Of a DNA stretch of 64,000 nt, positions 48,309 to 61,700 are shown one piece after another. The DNA is taken from assembly GCA_026008535.1 (NCBI GenBank), contig BRKX01000002.1, forward strand, positions 30,309,501 through 30,373,500, written 5' to 3'. Each line of letters begins with the position of its first letter. The first letter of the stretch is position 1. Below the pieces are notes generated by a model that made no database searches, was not told the origin of the DNA, and saw only the letters and a list, made by a program, of their open reading frames with translations. The stretch is from Perilla frutescens (taxonomy: Eukaryota > Streptophyta > Magnoliopsida > Lamiales > Lamiaceae). A program made the position numbers and the translations under genes.

Positions 48309-49674
48309 AACTAATCAATACTTCATTTTATTTTAAAAATGTGACTTCTGATGAATTTAAGGATCCTTGAGAGCTTCTCTCTGCTTAAATAACAATAAAA
48401 TGCTTATTAATTCATCAGTGTCCAATAATTTCCTTACGTTATGTCGGCTTTAGTAAAGTTGGGGGTTATAAGATTTAATCTCTTAATAGGATTTTAAATA
48501 GTGAATAATTGGGGGCTATGGGGTAAAAGTGTCTAAAAAATAATATTTGTGTTTTAATTAATAACGAGGGCTAAGAAGAGAAAATTGGGGGCGTTAAATA
48601 GAATTATCCAAAATAAAATAAAAATTAGGGCCCATCTAGGGCCCCGAAATGCTGGAGCTGGCCCTGCGTGTTAGATTTGATTTTTCAAATGTATATATTT
48701 TTTGTATAGTTTACAAATTATTGCATATAATTAACGCACCTTCAGAGAGTCGCTGCGAGTAACCTTTATCATAAAAAAAAGCATGTCTTAACTATTAAAT
48801 CATGGAATAGTTTTAAAAAATAATCAAATAATGATTTTCTGATCTAAAACAGCTATATACCTAAAGCGTAAAGGCATTCTTAGATTGAAATCGCCATGAT
48901 AATTATTAATTGATTACAAAAGGCACAAGCATTAACTTTTTAAGAAGGGGCCACACCGCCCCAGTTATAAAAAGAACATGATTAATATATATAATTAGCA
49001 TACATCTACATCAGAATGACATAAGTATGAAAAAAAAAAAATATATCCAAAAGTGTGTAGGACCTAAATCTAATTATCAAAAAATCATTTCTACCAGCTG
49101 TATCTTACCAACAATCAATTATATCCACCTTTCTGTCTCCCATTATAGTTATAGTTATTGTAAATTTGTAATTAATTGTTCTCTGTAGGATAGAGTTTAT
49201 TCTTAAAATTATCTATCAAATAACTTGTACTGCAACGAAAACAGTCAATTTTTAGACAATTAGCAGAATAGGAGAGATGGTTGTAATTATTAGAAAAATG
49301 ATTTTGGAACAAAAACATCCACCAAGCATTAATCCAATTAATAGATTCCCAATAGATTTTAATTAAAGTGTTTTTTATTTATTTATGTTTTGATTAGTAC
49401 GTGTGTAGCGCTTTGAAAGCATATGCAGTGTGAAACAAAAGACAGTCGGTGCTCTTTTTTCTTTACCTTTTTTTTTCCCTTCTTTTCAACACCGGCTCCC
49501 GCCGCCGTGGGCTGTTGAATAGCTCGTTGACGGTCTTGGATCCGTACAGTTTTATTTCTTCTAATTAATTTGTTGAAAATATAATGAGGAATGGGGCGTG
49601 GACGTTTGGGTTTGTTCGATTCATCTTGTCAATTCAGAAAACAACTTATTATATAGTATAAAACTAAAATACAT

Positions 49675-49706
<32 letters not shown>

Positions 49707-50236
49707 GTGTGCCAAATTTCTTCTTCTAGGTGAAACGTTAACGCCGATCGATGAGGTGAATAAAATACTAAATAATATGGGTGTTTGCTATTTCTTCCTT
49801 CCTTGCACTTTCCTTCACATGATCTTATGTTAATTTGCTTTTATCAATAGTTAAGTGGAATAATATTTAATACATGTATGATGTAACATACATTTCTACG
49901 CGAAAATGTAACGAAAAATCCGTTCCACAGCTAGCAAGTACATACATATTTACGTGTACAATTAGTTTGTTAGGCCAACATAATGTTGTTTGAAATAGCA
50001 CCCGAGAGTACTTAATTAGAACGCTCTCAATCTCATAATTGTAATATTTTATTCATTTTTCGATAATTTTAAAATTATAGCCCACTTAATTTATTTGATG
50101 TGCATTACATTTTCCTTGATATACATCGATTTAATATTCTTTGAAATTATCCGCTGTTTAATTTTGAATGAAGAAGTAAGATTATATATACCAGGAAAAA
50201 ATTATACAATTTTATATTTCCAAGTATATTATATAG
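48309..50236. other. AT-rich intergenic DNA
   Basis: No gene or element was recognised. A (CA)n(TA)n run lies at about 49676-49708, and a GC-richer patch (CACCGGCTCCCGCCGCCGTG) lies at 49490-49510. Confidence 0.4.
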
Positions 50237-50238
50237 TA

Positions 50239-50479
50239 CTCTCTCCATTTCTGAATAATTGTCATTCTATCATTTAAATTTTGTTTCAAAAAAATGTCAT
50301 TCTACAAATTCAAGACGGAAAATTCATTTTTTTCACACATTTGCCTCTCATTTAATTCATTAATACATCTATATTTAACGCATTTAATGCATTCACACAA
50401 GGGTGTATTAGGTAACTCAATTAATTTATTAATCTGCATGCACTCATCCAAAATGACACTTAATTGGAAACGGAGGGAG
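50239..50479. mobile_element. Stowaway-like (Tc1/Mariner) MITE
   Basis: The right end in reverse complement is CTCCCTCCGTTTCC, the classic Stowaway terminus. The left end CTCTCTCCATTTCT is a slightly decayed version. TA flanks both sides (50237-50238 and 50480-50481). The 241-bp body carries mirrored TGTCATT words. The small open frames here on both strands are by-products. Confidence 0.9.
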
Positions 50480-50499
50480 TATATATATATATTTTCTGA

Positions 50500-50990
50500 A
50501 GATGAACTATTGCGTGCATAAGGCACGTGGGTGCACCTATATCAGACGGCACGTGGGTGCGCCTATATCAAACGGCGCATGGGCGTCACGCACCCGTCTA
50601 TTTTTTCCTGGTGATTTTTTTATTTTTTTCAACTTTCTTTGTTTTTTTTTTTATTTTTTCCAACAAAATTTATACCATAAAATAAAATTAGTGAACCCTA
50701 AAATTAAAGCGAATTGATATAATTTGTTTGAAATAAATATAAATTTATACCTTAAAATGAAATTAATAAATCCTAAAAAAACACAAAATAAAACCCTAAA
50801 AACACCCTCCAAAAAACCCTAAAAAACACAAAATAAAACCTTAAAAATCTCCCAAAAAACCCTAAAAAACACAATAGAAAACCCTAAAAACACCCTAAAA
50901 AACACAAAATAAACTTCTAAAAGCACCCCTAAAAAACCCTAAAATACACAAAATTTAACAAAATAATAATAATATACATTATAACTGTTA
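50500..50990. repeat. Dispersed repeat copy with telomere-like CCCTAAAA variants
   Basis: The block starts with three repeats of GGCACGTGGGTGCRCCTATATC or close (50521-50595), continues with AAATTAGTGAACCCTAAAATT shared with 4920-5600 and 55850-56240, and ends (50770-50955) in many AAACCCTAAAAAACAC units. These look like degenerate plant telomere repeats (CCCTAAA) in one orientation. Confidence 0.6.
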
Positions 50991-51261
50991 ATTATGCATA
51001 TTATATAACTATTTAGTAAAATCATCGAATTAGCGGCACGTGGTCTCTGCTAGTTGATTTTAAAAGCATGGATCATGATTAGAAGATAGAAAAATTTATT
51101 AACACGTACGAATCAGCCTTGCTACGATCTATTAATGACTTAATTAAATGAAATAAGTATTTGTAAAGTGATTTTATAATCCTATTGTTTAATGTAGTGT
51201 CTACTTTTTCAGTAATCAAGTGCAATTTTCCTTGTATGTTTGTTCATGATTACTGGATCTA

Positions 51262-53030
51262 CACTACAAGAAAATAGCAAAATAGCGACAGAATTTCCGT
51301 CGTCAATTTAACGGGCGACAGAATGACGATAGAAATTGTCCGTCTAGTAAATTTAATCGCTAAAAAAATAAGGCGACAGACATTTCCGTCGCCTCAATTT
51401 GGCGACGGAATATGCGACGGAACGGTCCGTCGCCTTAAAGTGTTGTCGTGAATGGTCGTCTAACTGAGGAGACGGACAAAAAAATCGGACGACGGAATAT
51501 TTCCGTCACTATTTTTGTTTTTTTATTTTTTTTAATTTTATTTCAGTTTTTTGTTTTTAATTCCATTTTTTTAATTCGGTTTATTTTTAATTCCTTTTTA
51601 TTTTTAATAATTTATTTGTACCCAAATATAATAAAAAATCATAAAACTAATATATATATATATATATAGATATAGATATAGGGGAGGGTTATAATGCAAA
51701 CCCTACCTAGTGTAGGAACTAGGAACTCATCTCATACTATACAATCAATAAAGATCTATGGTCCATATTTGATTAAAAGGAGTGGTGGCAATCCTGTAAT
51801 ATTTGAAAAAAAAATCGTGCGGGGGTATTAACGTAATTTGGTAATTCTTATAAAAATTGCGGAGGATATTTGATAACATATCGTCATGCTAACGAAGTAT
51901 TATCATCATGCTGACGAAGCATTATATTTATGTTGATAAAATCTTTTCTCATATTGTTAACGAAAAATTAAATTCTAAAGTGTGATTATAAATTCTAATA
52001 GGATGAAATAAACCATAATTCAGATATAATAAACTTCAATGATCTAAAAATAGAATTAAATTCTAAAAATTAATTATAAACCCCAATTAGATGGAATAAA
52101 TCATAATAACAATATAAATATAAAACATTAGCATAATGATATTATTTTATCAGCATTGCGAATAAACTATGTTAGCATATGACAATTCATTGTTAGCATA
52201 AGTTTATAAATCATAAATGGATGAAGAAAACTCTAACTAATATATTCTAATTTCATGAAATAAATAATATATAATATTCAATTAGTAACTAAAATATAAA
52301 AATTAAATCATAAAAAATAATTATAAGTCATAATTGAAATGTAATAATAATAATAATAATAAGTATGCGTAGTACGTTAACATTATGATGATCATTCATT
52401 AGCACAATAAATGCAATATGTTAGCATATAACAAATGCTTCGTCAGCATACGTAATCAACTTATCATAATGTTGACGAACCATTATTTAAAAGCTAACGA
52501 AAGCATTTTTGTGCTGGACACGAGTAAAAATTTATATTTTGTATTTTTCGTTTATATTTATTTGAACAAACATATCCATGACTGATCTTGAATTAAAGAG
52601 CATAAAAAGATCTTTAATTTGATATATTATTTGCGTTGATCCGATTTGAAACGAGTGAGTTATGATCGTTCAAAGTTTTTTGGATTTTTTTTTAAAAAGT
52701 GATGACATCAGCTTTTTTATTGAGATTTGACAACCTTACCCCTGTCTCCTTCTTTTTTGCCTTGACTTGGACATTTAATCTCAGTCATTAGATCATCTAG
52801 GTGGACTATATAAGATGGGTTCCTAGTTCCTACACTAGAAAAATGTGTATTTTTGATTCAACCCCTATATATATATATATACATAATTTAATATAAAATG
52901 TATAATACAAATAAATAAATATCAAAATTGTATCAAAAATACAAATATAATACAACTACTAGCTCTCCTCACCATCCGGCCTTCCGGAACCGCTACCAGA
53001 CCCTTCGGATCCGTCACCAGCACCAAAAGG
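51262..53030 (-). mobile_element. CACTA (En/Spm) end region, apparently split by an inserted element
   Basis: CACTACAAGAAAATAGC at 51262 is a canonical CACTA terminus, followed by subterminal repeats of GGCGACGGAA and TTCCGTCGC to about 51500. After the inserted element at 51677-52869, the minus strand at about 53030-52960 reads GDGSEGSGSG, then GRPDGEES and a stop, like the acidic Gly/Ser-rich tail of plant CACTA-encoded proteins. Joining the two parts as one disrupted element is inference. The opposite terminus was not found. Confidence 0.6.
51677..52869. mobile_element. Non-coding inverted-repeat element nested in the CACTA remnant
   Basis: The left end has TATAGGGGAGGGTTATAATG and then CTAGTGTAGGAACTAGGAAC. 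The right end in reverse complement has TATAGGGGTTGAATC and then CTAGTGTAGGAACTAGGAAC. The inner 20-bp block is identical at both ends. AT runs surround both termini, so the target duplication cannot be read. The interior repeats GTTAGCATA/GCTAACGAA words. It is related to the element at 6235-7365. Confidence 0.65.
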
Positions 53031-53252
53031 AAAGGATATATAAGAATATATATTACATTTGCAAATTATTTTATCTTACATTCTCATGCAGCTCGTAAAT
53101 ATAACATTACATCAACACAAGTATACACACACATGCAAAACATGATATTATCCATACACGCACAGTTTATATTGTTTCTAAAATAGGAAAAAAATGAAAG
53201 CTAAATTTTGTGATTACATTCGAATCATAAACTCGCGCACGGACATTCATGC

Positions 53253-53288
<36 letters not shown>

Positions 53289-53410
53289 AATTAATATATA
53301 TAATTAATTAAGTACTCTTTGTTACCAAAATCTTGATGCATATATGATCGCGGAAGCTAGCTAGGACATTAGCTAGGTAGTGATGAATGATGATGAACCT
53401 TGGGTATAAA
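53031..53410. other. Intergenic DNA with a (CT)n run
   Basis: A CT microsatellite lies at about 53251-53286. The bases near 53410 are the likely 3' untranslated end of the DUF506 gene. Confidence 0.45.
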
Positions 53411-54135
53411 TTAAGCAACCTTCAAAGTTGTTGGCATAGGAAGGCGAGCAGTGAAACATTCTTTGTCCTGAGAAGAAGCAGAAGAAGTAGTTGGAGCTGG
53501 AGTGGACCATTTCATCTGCATGAAGTTGTTGGTTCTCCACGGACCCATGTGGATGTTCTGCTCCGCCGCCGATTTCTTGGCTGCATCGCAAAGCAGGCGT
53601 ATGATGGCCTTCATATGCTCCCTCTTCCCAATATACATATCCGGCAGCTGCTCTATCAATTTCTTGTATTCTTCACTTGCTTTTCCCATCCTAAACTCAT
53701 CTCTAAACCCTACTTCTACTACAAATATTATTGGTATTATTACTATTTCATTCTTCTTACCCTTACCCTGTGTCTTGCCACGCACCTCAATGTATTCGTG
53801 CCACCCTGAATGCATCATATATATATAATCAACAACACCGTATAGCCATGCATATATATGAAATTTTTGGTAAGTGAAATTAATTACTTACCTGGTGGAG
53901 TGTTGTGAGTGGCCTTCCATTGAGATACTGAGAGGGCTGCGTTGAAGCCCTTGCTGCGCAGCTGATTCACGGCTGCGCGGCGTAGACAACTATTGGCGGT
54001 GCACCGTCTCTCGCAATTAATGCAAAAACCCCACTCTCTCGCTATCTCTATTTCTCTCTTTATTTCTTCTCTCAACTTGGAACCAATTGAATGGTATTGC
54101 TCAATTATTTCCTGCATATATGCCAATGCATGCAT
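53411..54135 (-). CDS. DUF506 (PDDEXK-like) family protein, short form
   Basis: Two minus-strand exons, 54135-53892 and 53805-53411, join over a GT-AG intron into 212 aa. Family blocks are LRSKGFNAALSVSQWKATHNTPPG (split here for length at about residues 59-82), then WHEYIEV, VVEVGFRDEFRMGKASEEYK, LPDMYIGKREHMKAII, LLCDAAKKSA and PWRTNNFMQMKW near the C-terminus. These match DUF506 in order and spacing; the family is thought to have a nuclease-like fold, but its role is mostly unknown. It is shorter than usual (about 280-400 aa), because the N-terminal acidic region is absent. I took the first in-frame ATG (54135), but an upstream exon may exist, since ATATGCAG before GAAATAATTGAG could be an acceptor. 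A C-x2-C-x3-C-x4-C cluster at 38-50 is unusual. Confidence 0.75.
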
Positions 54136-55390
54136 TGTATATCACATCATTAAGAAAATATATATGTGAGATAATTTAATATAACATTTATTAATTAATT
54201 ATAATAATTATATCAAGCACCCATGATCTGAAGCATGCAACGAGTATATTTGATGATCACTTTGTAAATTTGTACACTACTACTTAAGCTTTATACGTAC
54301 GTGCAAGGTAATATATATTGGGAAATGGGAAATTACTATATATATATATGGAAGATATATAACACAATCTTTTGCAACGAAGATATATATAGATCGATAC
54401 TGACGAAAAAATGAAGAGGCTATTGATTATTATTGTTAAGACATTCACGAAGAATTGAAATGAACATCATTCACACGTACGCAAACACAATTAAACACCC
54501 AATTGATTAAAAAACTATATTTAGATAGATGCCCATGCTAAACTTCGCTATCTAAATTAATTAACTTGGACCACCTTATAAGTTATAAGCAAACCAACCC
54601 TAAAAACAACTGAAAAAAATCTCAAGGTTTTGATTTGGTATTGCCATGGAAAAATCTTGCGGTGGAATGTGGATATAAACAAACCCCAATTCCAAATCTA
54701 TTCCTCAGTTCCAAAAGAAAATTAAAATCTCCAAGTTCAAATGTTGGATGAAATGTTTTTTTTTTTTTTTTTATGATGAGTACTGTAACCGCAACACCCG
54801 TAAATTCCGTTTTTGTGTAATAATTAATTCACAAGCAAATCACATAGAAGAAGATATGTTTCGTTGCAGTACTGTAATTTCATTTGTAATTAGTTAAGGA
54901 TTAACTTTGATTTTCTAGTAAATACGCAATGAAAAAATAAAAATAAAAGTGTGCTATGTTATGTTTCTATAGTAGCGATGAGATACTTTGTTCCAATTTC
55001 GTATTTCACCCCGTGTTCTAACCATTTGATTTATATTATGTGTATTTAATTTATCTTATTGCCACGTGTTCCAATTGATTATGTTCTCTAATTTGGAATT
55101 TTATGATATGCGAGCTGGATACAGTACTACTACGTAACATAGCATGGTGGGACCGATACCAACTTAATTATATATAATATTGTTACACATATATACGGAC
55201 AAGAATAAAAAGGATATAAATTTGTAAAAATATTTATAAAAATTAAACGTCGCCCGAAATTGGCAATATTTTTCTAGCTAACCCTTGGAAGTGTTGTAGG
55301 TAACAAAAATGAAGTCAGAAAAAATAAAGGGCTTGTATATGAATTCAAGATCCTTATTCGATTACCACTAATGATTAATGATATATATAT
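54136..55390. other. Upstream region of the DUF506 gene
   Basis: No convincing upstream exon was found. A T run lies at about 54757-54772 and an AT run at about 55380-55402. Otherwise this is AT-rich and featureless. Confidence 0.4.
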
Positions 55391-56340
55391 ATATATATAT
55401 ATAGGTAAAAACTTGCATACACTAGATGTATATATGTTTATATCAGACGGTGAAAGTGTTGATCCGATCAAATGCGGGTTAACCCACATTGACCCGATCA
55501 ATCCGCAAAAAAAATGGTAAAGAATGTGATACTTTTTAAGTATACAAATGGTATTTTTGAATTTCGAATGATACTTTTTAATATTACAGTTGATACTGAT
55601 TTTTACGGATTTTTTTTCTGACCAATACTTTTTAAGGATACAGATGATATACGGATATTAGTGGGCTTTTGAGTGATTTTAGCGTTACTGTTAATAATGA
55701 TTTTGAAGAAAAAAATTTGGATTGACCGCTCAACATATCTAACAGTACATCTACTACACACAAGTCCTTATCACACACACAAGGGCACACCGGTACCATG
55801 CGACCGCCGCCCTTATTTTTTCTTCCTTTTTTATTTTCAAATTTTTTCCTTGTTTATTTTTTCAAAAGTACATATACTCTAAAATAAAATTATTAAACCG
55901 TAAAATTGAATAAAATTATTAAACCGTAAAATTGAATCGTTAACAGCTAACGCGGTACATGAGCCCGCATTTTTTCTTTATTTTTAAAAAAATATATACA
56001 CCCTAAAATAAAATTATTAAAATGTTCATGTAATTATTTTTTTCAAAATAAATATATACTATAAAATTGAATGTGGATCTAAAATTAAATATAAACACTA
56101 AATGGGATTAATAAAGTCTAATTAATAAGATGTAATAAGCTCCGATCAGTAGTGTGATTAATAAATTTTAAAGTTAATTAATAAACCCTAATTAAAATAT
56201 AATAAATCGAGGTTAACCCCTAATTAGGATTAGAATGGAATAAATGGTACTTGATAAAAATAATAATAATTTTTAAAATATAAAATTATAAATCGATATA
56301 ATAAGAGACTTAGATATTAGGACACTTAGCTAAGGGTTCT
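55391..56340. repeat. AT-rich DNA with a third copy of the dispersed repeat
   Basis: At 55850-56240 the words CTAAAATAAAATTATTAAACC and AATAAACCCTAATTA recall the repeats at 4920-5600 and 50500-50990, and AACCGTAAAATTGAAT is duplicated at 55893-55935. No gene is visible. I cut the first word only for illustration; its length here is 21 with the last base uncertain in copies. Confidence 0.4.
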
Positions 56341-56376
56341 ATTAGAGGCTTCTGATGGAGTCTTCGCCATGTATGT

Positions 56377-56411
<35 letters not shown>

Positions 56412-56419
56412 CATATATG

Positions 56420-56455
<36 letters not shown>

Positions 56456-58440
56456 GGAAGGTAGCTATTGATTTGATCAGAACGAAGATGTATTATGATA
56501 TATTATATTGATTTAATTAATATATTGTAAAAGTGTTGATAGCTTGTGATTTGATTCTTATCTGTGAGGTTGTCCATGTGTAGGCCCTCTGTTGCTCCCT
56601 AAGATAAGAGAGTTCAATAAAATAACATATTTAAATTTTAAATACGTAAACTTTCATAAGAGTGAATCATATATATATACCTTCGGAAATACACATATAC
56701 CTGTACGTACGTAGATGCATATTTTTATGAATTTAATTACTAAAATAAGAGAAATATTACATATCGCGCGAGATGATTATGTGTAATTGCTTAAGTAGTG
56801 AGGAGTTGGAAATCAAATTATATAACTTTAATACTAAATTTATTGAATTAACATTCTAAAATGATCCATCACACATTATATATTCATGTTGAAAATAATG
56901 ATCTAGAGCGGATAAGTACCGATGCCTACCCAGTATAGTAGCTTAATTATGCGGCGGCATCAAATTCGTTAATTAATGTGACGCGCATGGATGCTAGCTA
57001 GATTATTATTTCTGGAGGCACAATTGAATTTGTCATGAAAAAACTGCTTAATTTTATCATCGGCCCGAACACAAAAGTGTAACACAATAAATGGACTGAA
57101 AGATCTTTTGATTTTTATCTTTTTTTAATGTAATATATAGACAAATATAATACGTCTATGCAATTACTATATCAAATAAATTTGAGATCATAACTACTAT
57201 ATTAATTATCCTCCATATTATTTTAATTTGTCTTAATTCGTTTTCTTTAATTTTCCGGGTTGATCTAATCTCTATTAGAAATTCATAAGATCGATCATGG
57301 CTATCCAATCATTTTAAGGTAGCACCACGTACTGGAGAAAAAAAAAAAAAGTGTCAAAGCATGAGAGTGTGACGTTTTAATTGTAACCCAAGCAAAGGAA
57401 CATCCGAAGATATATAATTTATAGCAAACTCTTCTTTACAAAGGTTATGTATAGAGCTTATATCATACGGATATGGATACCTTTTAATGGTAGAAGTGAT
57501 ATTTTTTAATATTAAAAATGATAATATTTCAATTCAAAAAATGTAGGGATAATTATAAAAATGTCACCTTCTTTTTTAATATTTTCTTAGCAGTATTTTC
57601 TAGTGAAATAAATATTCAATTTTTCAATATTAAAAGTAATACTTTTTAGTATTAAAAGTGATATTTCTATTCTTTTAATATAAAATTTATATATATATGG
57701 TGTACGGACGATCGATCATCTCTAATTTATAAGCTCGTCCCAATAATTATATATGTACGTGCAGTCTCTAAATTACAACTCGAACTAGCTAGCTAGTTTT
57801 TAATTTAAACATATTTATGCAACCCCAAAATTTTAATTGACACTAAAATATCTCCAATCTGTTGTGATAGTTATTTATCATACGTATAATATATATGGCA
57901 TCAAAAAAATTATATATCGTAATAATGAGTGTTTGGTTGATTATAGCCATATATAACTGTTTCATATTCGTGAAAAACGCGTTAAATGAGAGTGACGCCT
58001 TTTGTTCTTTTCCTTCACTTAATGATATCATTTCAGTCCACAAAAAAGGACCCCTCATTCTTAATTAATATCTTTTTTTCGCACATTTACCATATTTTTA
58101 CCTGCACAAATAATATATATCATTTAATTTCTCTATTATATTGAATATTTTATACATATTGTGATCGATTTCATCAATGCACATTAATTAATTAATGTAT
58201 GTATGATATAAAGTATAATAATACCATTCTAATGCATGCAATCATATTAGTGATAGTAAAATATAATATATGATACCAAATTATAATAAAAAAAAATCAT
58301 ATTATTTGTTTGTCGGCCGGCCCGGCCCCCACCAATTCTCCACCGCGCCTTAGCTCACAGATATGCGAATTAATATCCTAATTTTCTAGTGGAGCATACT
58401 CATTGCCTTTGTAATTGGAAAAACTAAATATATATATATA
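56341..58440. other. AT-rich intergenic DNA with microsatellites
   Basis: An AT run (about 56380-56408) and a GA run (about 56424-56453) are present. No gene was seen; the minus-strand frame 57843-58058 has no known motif. Confidence 0.4.
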
Positions 58441-58727
58441 TTTTTTTTTTATTTTTTTTTTGGTGTCGAAGGTAATCGGCAGCCGCTACCGTGGTGCGTA
58501 CTAAATAAACTCCGCTCATGTGTAATAGCCTGCAAACTTACATAGGGGAGGTAAACCACACATGGCAAGCCGACTGCGGATTGGGTAAACCCCGCCCATT
58601 TATAATAACCTGCAAACTTAGGTAAACCACACATGGCAAGCGACACCTAATGATGTTGGTAGTGGGTCGAATTTGAGACCTTTGGCCTCAAGAAACACCA
58701 CTCCACCACTAGGCCATCCCCAAGAAG
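58441..58727 (-). mobile_element. tRNA-derived SINE, full body with internal duplication
   Basis: Read on the minus strand, it starts GGGGATGGCCTAGTGGTGG (A box) with GGTCTCAAATTCGACCC (B box) about 40 bases on. The body then has CTTGCCATGTGTGGTTTACC twice, about 80 bases apart (58638 and 58568 downward), with GGGCGGGGTTTACCC between. It ends in an A-rich tail (58470-58441). The head matches the short SINE at 48188-48295, so both belong to one family. A target duplication is not readable because the tail meets an AT run. Confidence 0.85.
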
Positions 58728-58760
58728 ACTTATTTATTTATTTCTTTCTTTATATATAGA

Positions 58761-61700
58761 CTAGCATTGCATCCCGTGCGATGCACGGTGAGAATATATA
58801 AATAATTTTTATAAATTGATAAAATAATTAAATTGCAATTAAATAATTAGTAGAAATAATCATAAAATATATACAAAATATATAACGTTATATTCAATTT
58901 TATTCTCTATTTTATTGGCAGACAACTTATATCAATTAATAAATTTTCATTCATTGTGCCCAGTAAAACAAATGGCATAATTGGTTTGTCCGAAATCCAT
59001 TACAACATAATTAGAATCTTTTATAATTTTAGACACAGTGAAGAAAATTAAGAAAAAAAAAACACATCTATAAAACATATTTAAGAATATTATTATATTA
59101 TATGCATCTATGTCATGCCTCCAGACTGTGTAAAGTGAATAAAACATAATCATGGGAGAGTTATGATAGTTTAAACAACGCCTCCACGATTTGATTAATA
59201 TTTCATCATATCTCTTTTATTTGTAGAGAACACATTTAAACTCCATCTTTAATATCATATCATTTTACGTCTCCTTACATACGGGTATGACTATTAAAAT
59301 TATATTATTGTTACAACGTCAGTCTATACGTAGTGTGAAATTAAATATTTATCATTTTTATTTATCATATGTAAAATATACATATGATATCTAAATATTA
59401 AAGAAAAACATTAAAGAAAAACATTAAAGAATTAAAAATTTATTATATAAATAATTTATTGAATAAAATACGGTAGGATATATTTATTTAAATGTGTGCT
59501 CTCACAAATTTGAAACTCATTATAATATAACTCTGCTAACTAAAAAATGTTCATTTCTACATGATTTAGCATAAATTGACTGCCCAACAATTAAAATTCT
59601 AAAAATTAGGCTTGAAGTCTTGTATATAATTGAAATGAATCGTTGTTATATAATAAAATAAAAAAAGCACAAAAATAATTAATTACTTTATGCTAAATAA
59701 AATAATTAAGAATTTATATACTAACATAAAATGATTATGTTAAATTTACCAATAAAATACGTGAAAATATTTTTTTTATTTAATGGGCAAAATATTTAAC
59801 ATAAAAATATAGTTATTTCAATAGCAAAATGCATGGAAAACATCAAAATAAATTTCAATGGACCTAATAAATTTTTAAAAATATTAAAATTAATTAATCC
59901 AATAATGAAATTATATCCAAATATTAAAAATTAAACCCAAAAAAATATCTTCTATTTTTTAAACTTTGTCATTCTTCGATTTTTTCTCTCCCATTTTTGG
60001 CGCCTACCCATTTATTCTTCTTCAAGATTTTTTTTTCTTACCCATTTGCAACTAATATTGTTATGTTTATTTCATCTTCACCTCTTCACCTTCCAATCTA
60101 TGTTCAATCTTGTGAATAATGTAATTTACGCATAAATTTTAGACTATTATAAAATAGATCACCACTTGATAATTGTGCTTGGAATTCAAAACATAAATTG
60201 TATATATTAAGCACCTTTTGATGTCAATAACATTTTCTCATTTATTTTTCAATATATTAATGAAATGTGAGATCTTTCTAGTTTATATTTTAAATTCTTA
60301 AGTGAATAGTTTATTAATATGTTTTATGAAAGATCAATAGGTGCGAAAGTTTGAAGAAAAAATATCCAAAAATTTTAATATACCAGTTTATAAAAATGGT
60401 TCTACTAAAACTAAAAGGATGGATTAATTCTAAAAAACAAAAGAACTCATTGTTGATCGTATACATTTGACATTTAACTACATTTGGAATATATTAAATT
60501 ATCTTAGACATATAAAAGAATGTAAAAAAAGAATTGTTATATAGGTCAACATACTATATAAGATTCAACATTTGAAAATAAATTAAAAAAATCTCAACCC
60601 AATTCAAGATAGCCAAAGAACAATTTAATTAAAATCTAAAATAGACATAGAAAATAGTACAAAAAAATTGCACATATTCCAATTCCTGCAAGATAAGTTT
60701 GCTGAAAATCTCTGAATTTTATGATATATCATAATCTGTATTTATATATTTTTTGTCACTTTAAATTTCATAAATAAAGATAGATCAAATCTAATTATTA
60801 ACAGAAGATTCACCCAAAACTGATTCGATCCTCCATGAAAACTCAGGTAATTATTATTGTAGCATGCTCCTTCTTCTATTCTCAAACACATATACATAGA
60901 AAAATTTGTTATAGAAGTGTACCAAATATTTAAGATTTATACACACCGTTCAATATAATGAATTCTTTTTTGTTTTGAAATGTAAGAACGTCTAAATTGA
61001 AAAAATCTCGAGGGTTGCACGTAAGCAAGAAGAAAAAATAGTTAGTTCATTATTTCTCCCACAAATTGTATTTGGGAGCACAAAACATGTCAAATTTGAA
61101 TCATTGTAAATGGATGAAATAAAATATTAAACTCAATATATACACACTTTGTTAGTCAATGCATGAAAATAAATAAAATAAAAATTAGTACAATCAAATA
61201 ATCTATACTCATCTGCAATCAACTAAAAAATAAATAAAACAAACGTAACCCTAGCAACATAATTCTTCTTCTACATTACTGATCTCCAGGTTTTTATCTT
61301 TGTTTTACATCAATACATACTCTATTATCTCATAATATGCAAGATGCAAAAATTGATAGGATATAATGCAATTTTTTTATAGATGAACATGAGTTGGTAA
61401 TTTTGTGATATTTCCGGATTTACTTGGTGTAAACTTGGTAATTATATGAAATAACATATTGATTGGAATTATCATAAGGTTAATTTGAGAAACAATCTGA
61501 TCGTTTAATTTATTATATTGTGTATTTATAGAATATTGACTTGATGTATATATAAAATATTCAAATATTAAATTCAATCTATATAATTAACACAATCAAA
61601 GGACTTAAGTAACCCTCAAATTTACAGAAAATAGGTAGTCATTATAACGATAATAATAATTAGAAACACAAATTAAAATTGGTATAATTCAAACCATTAA

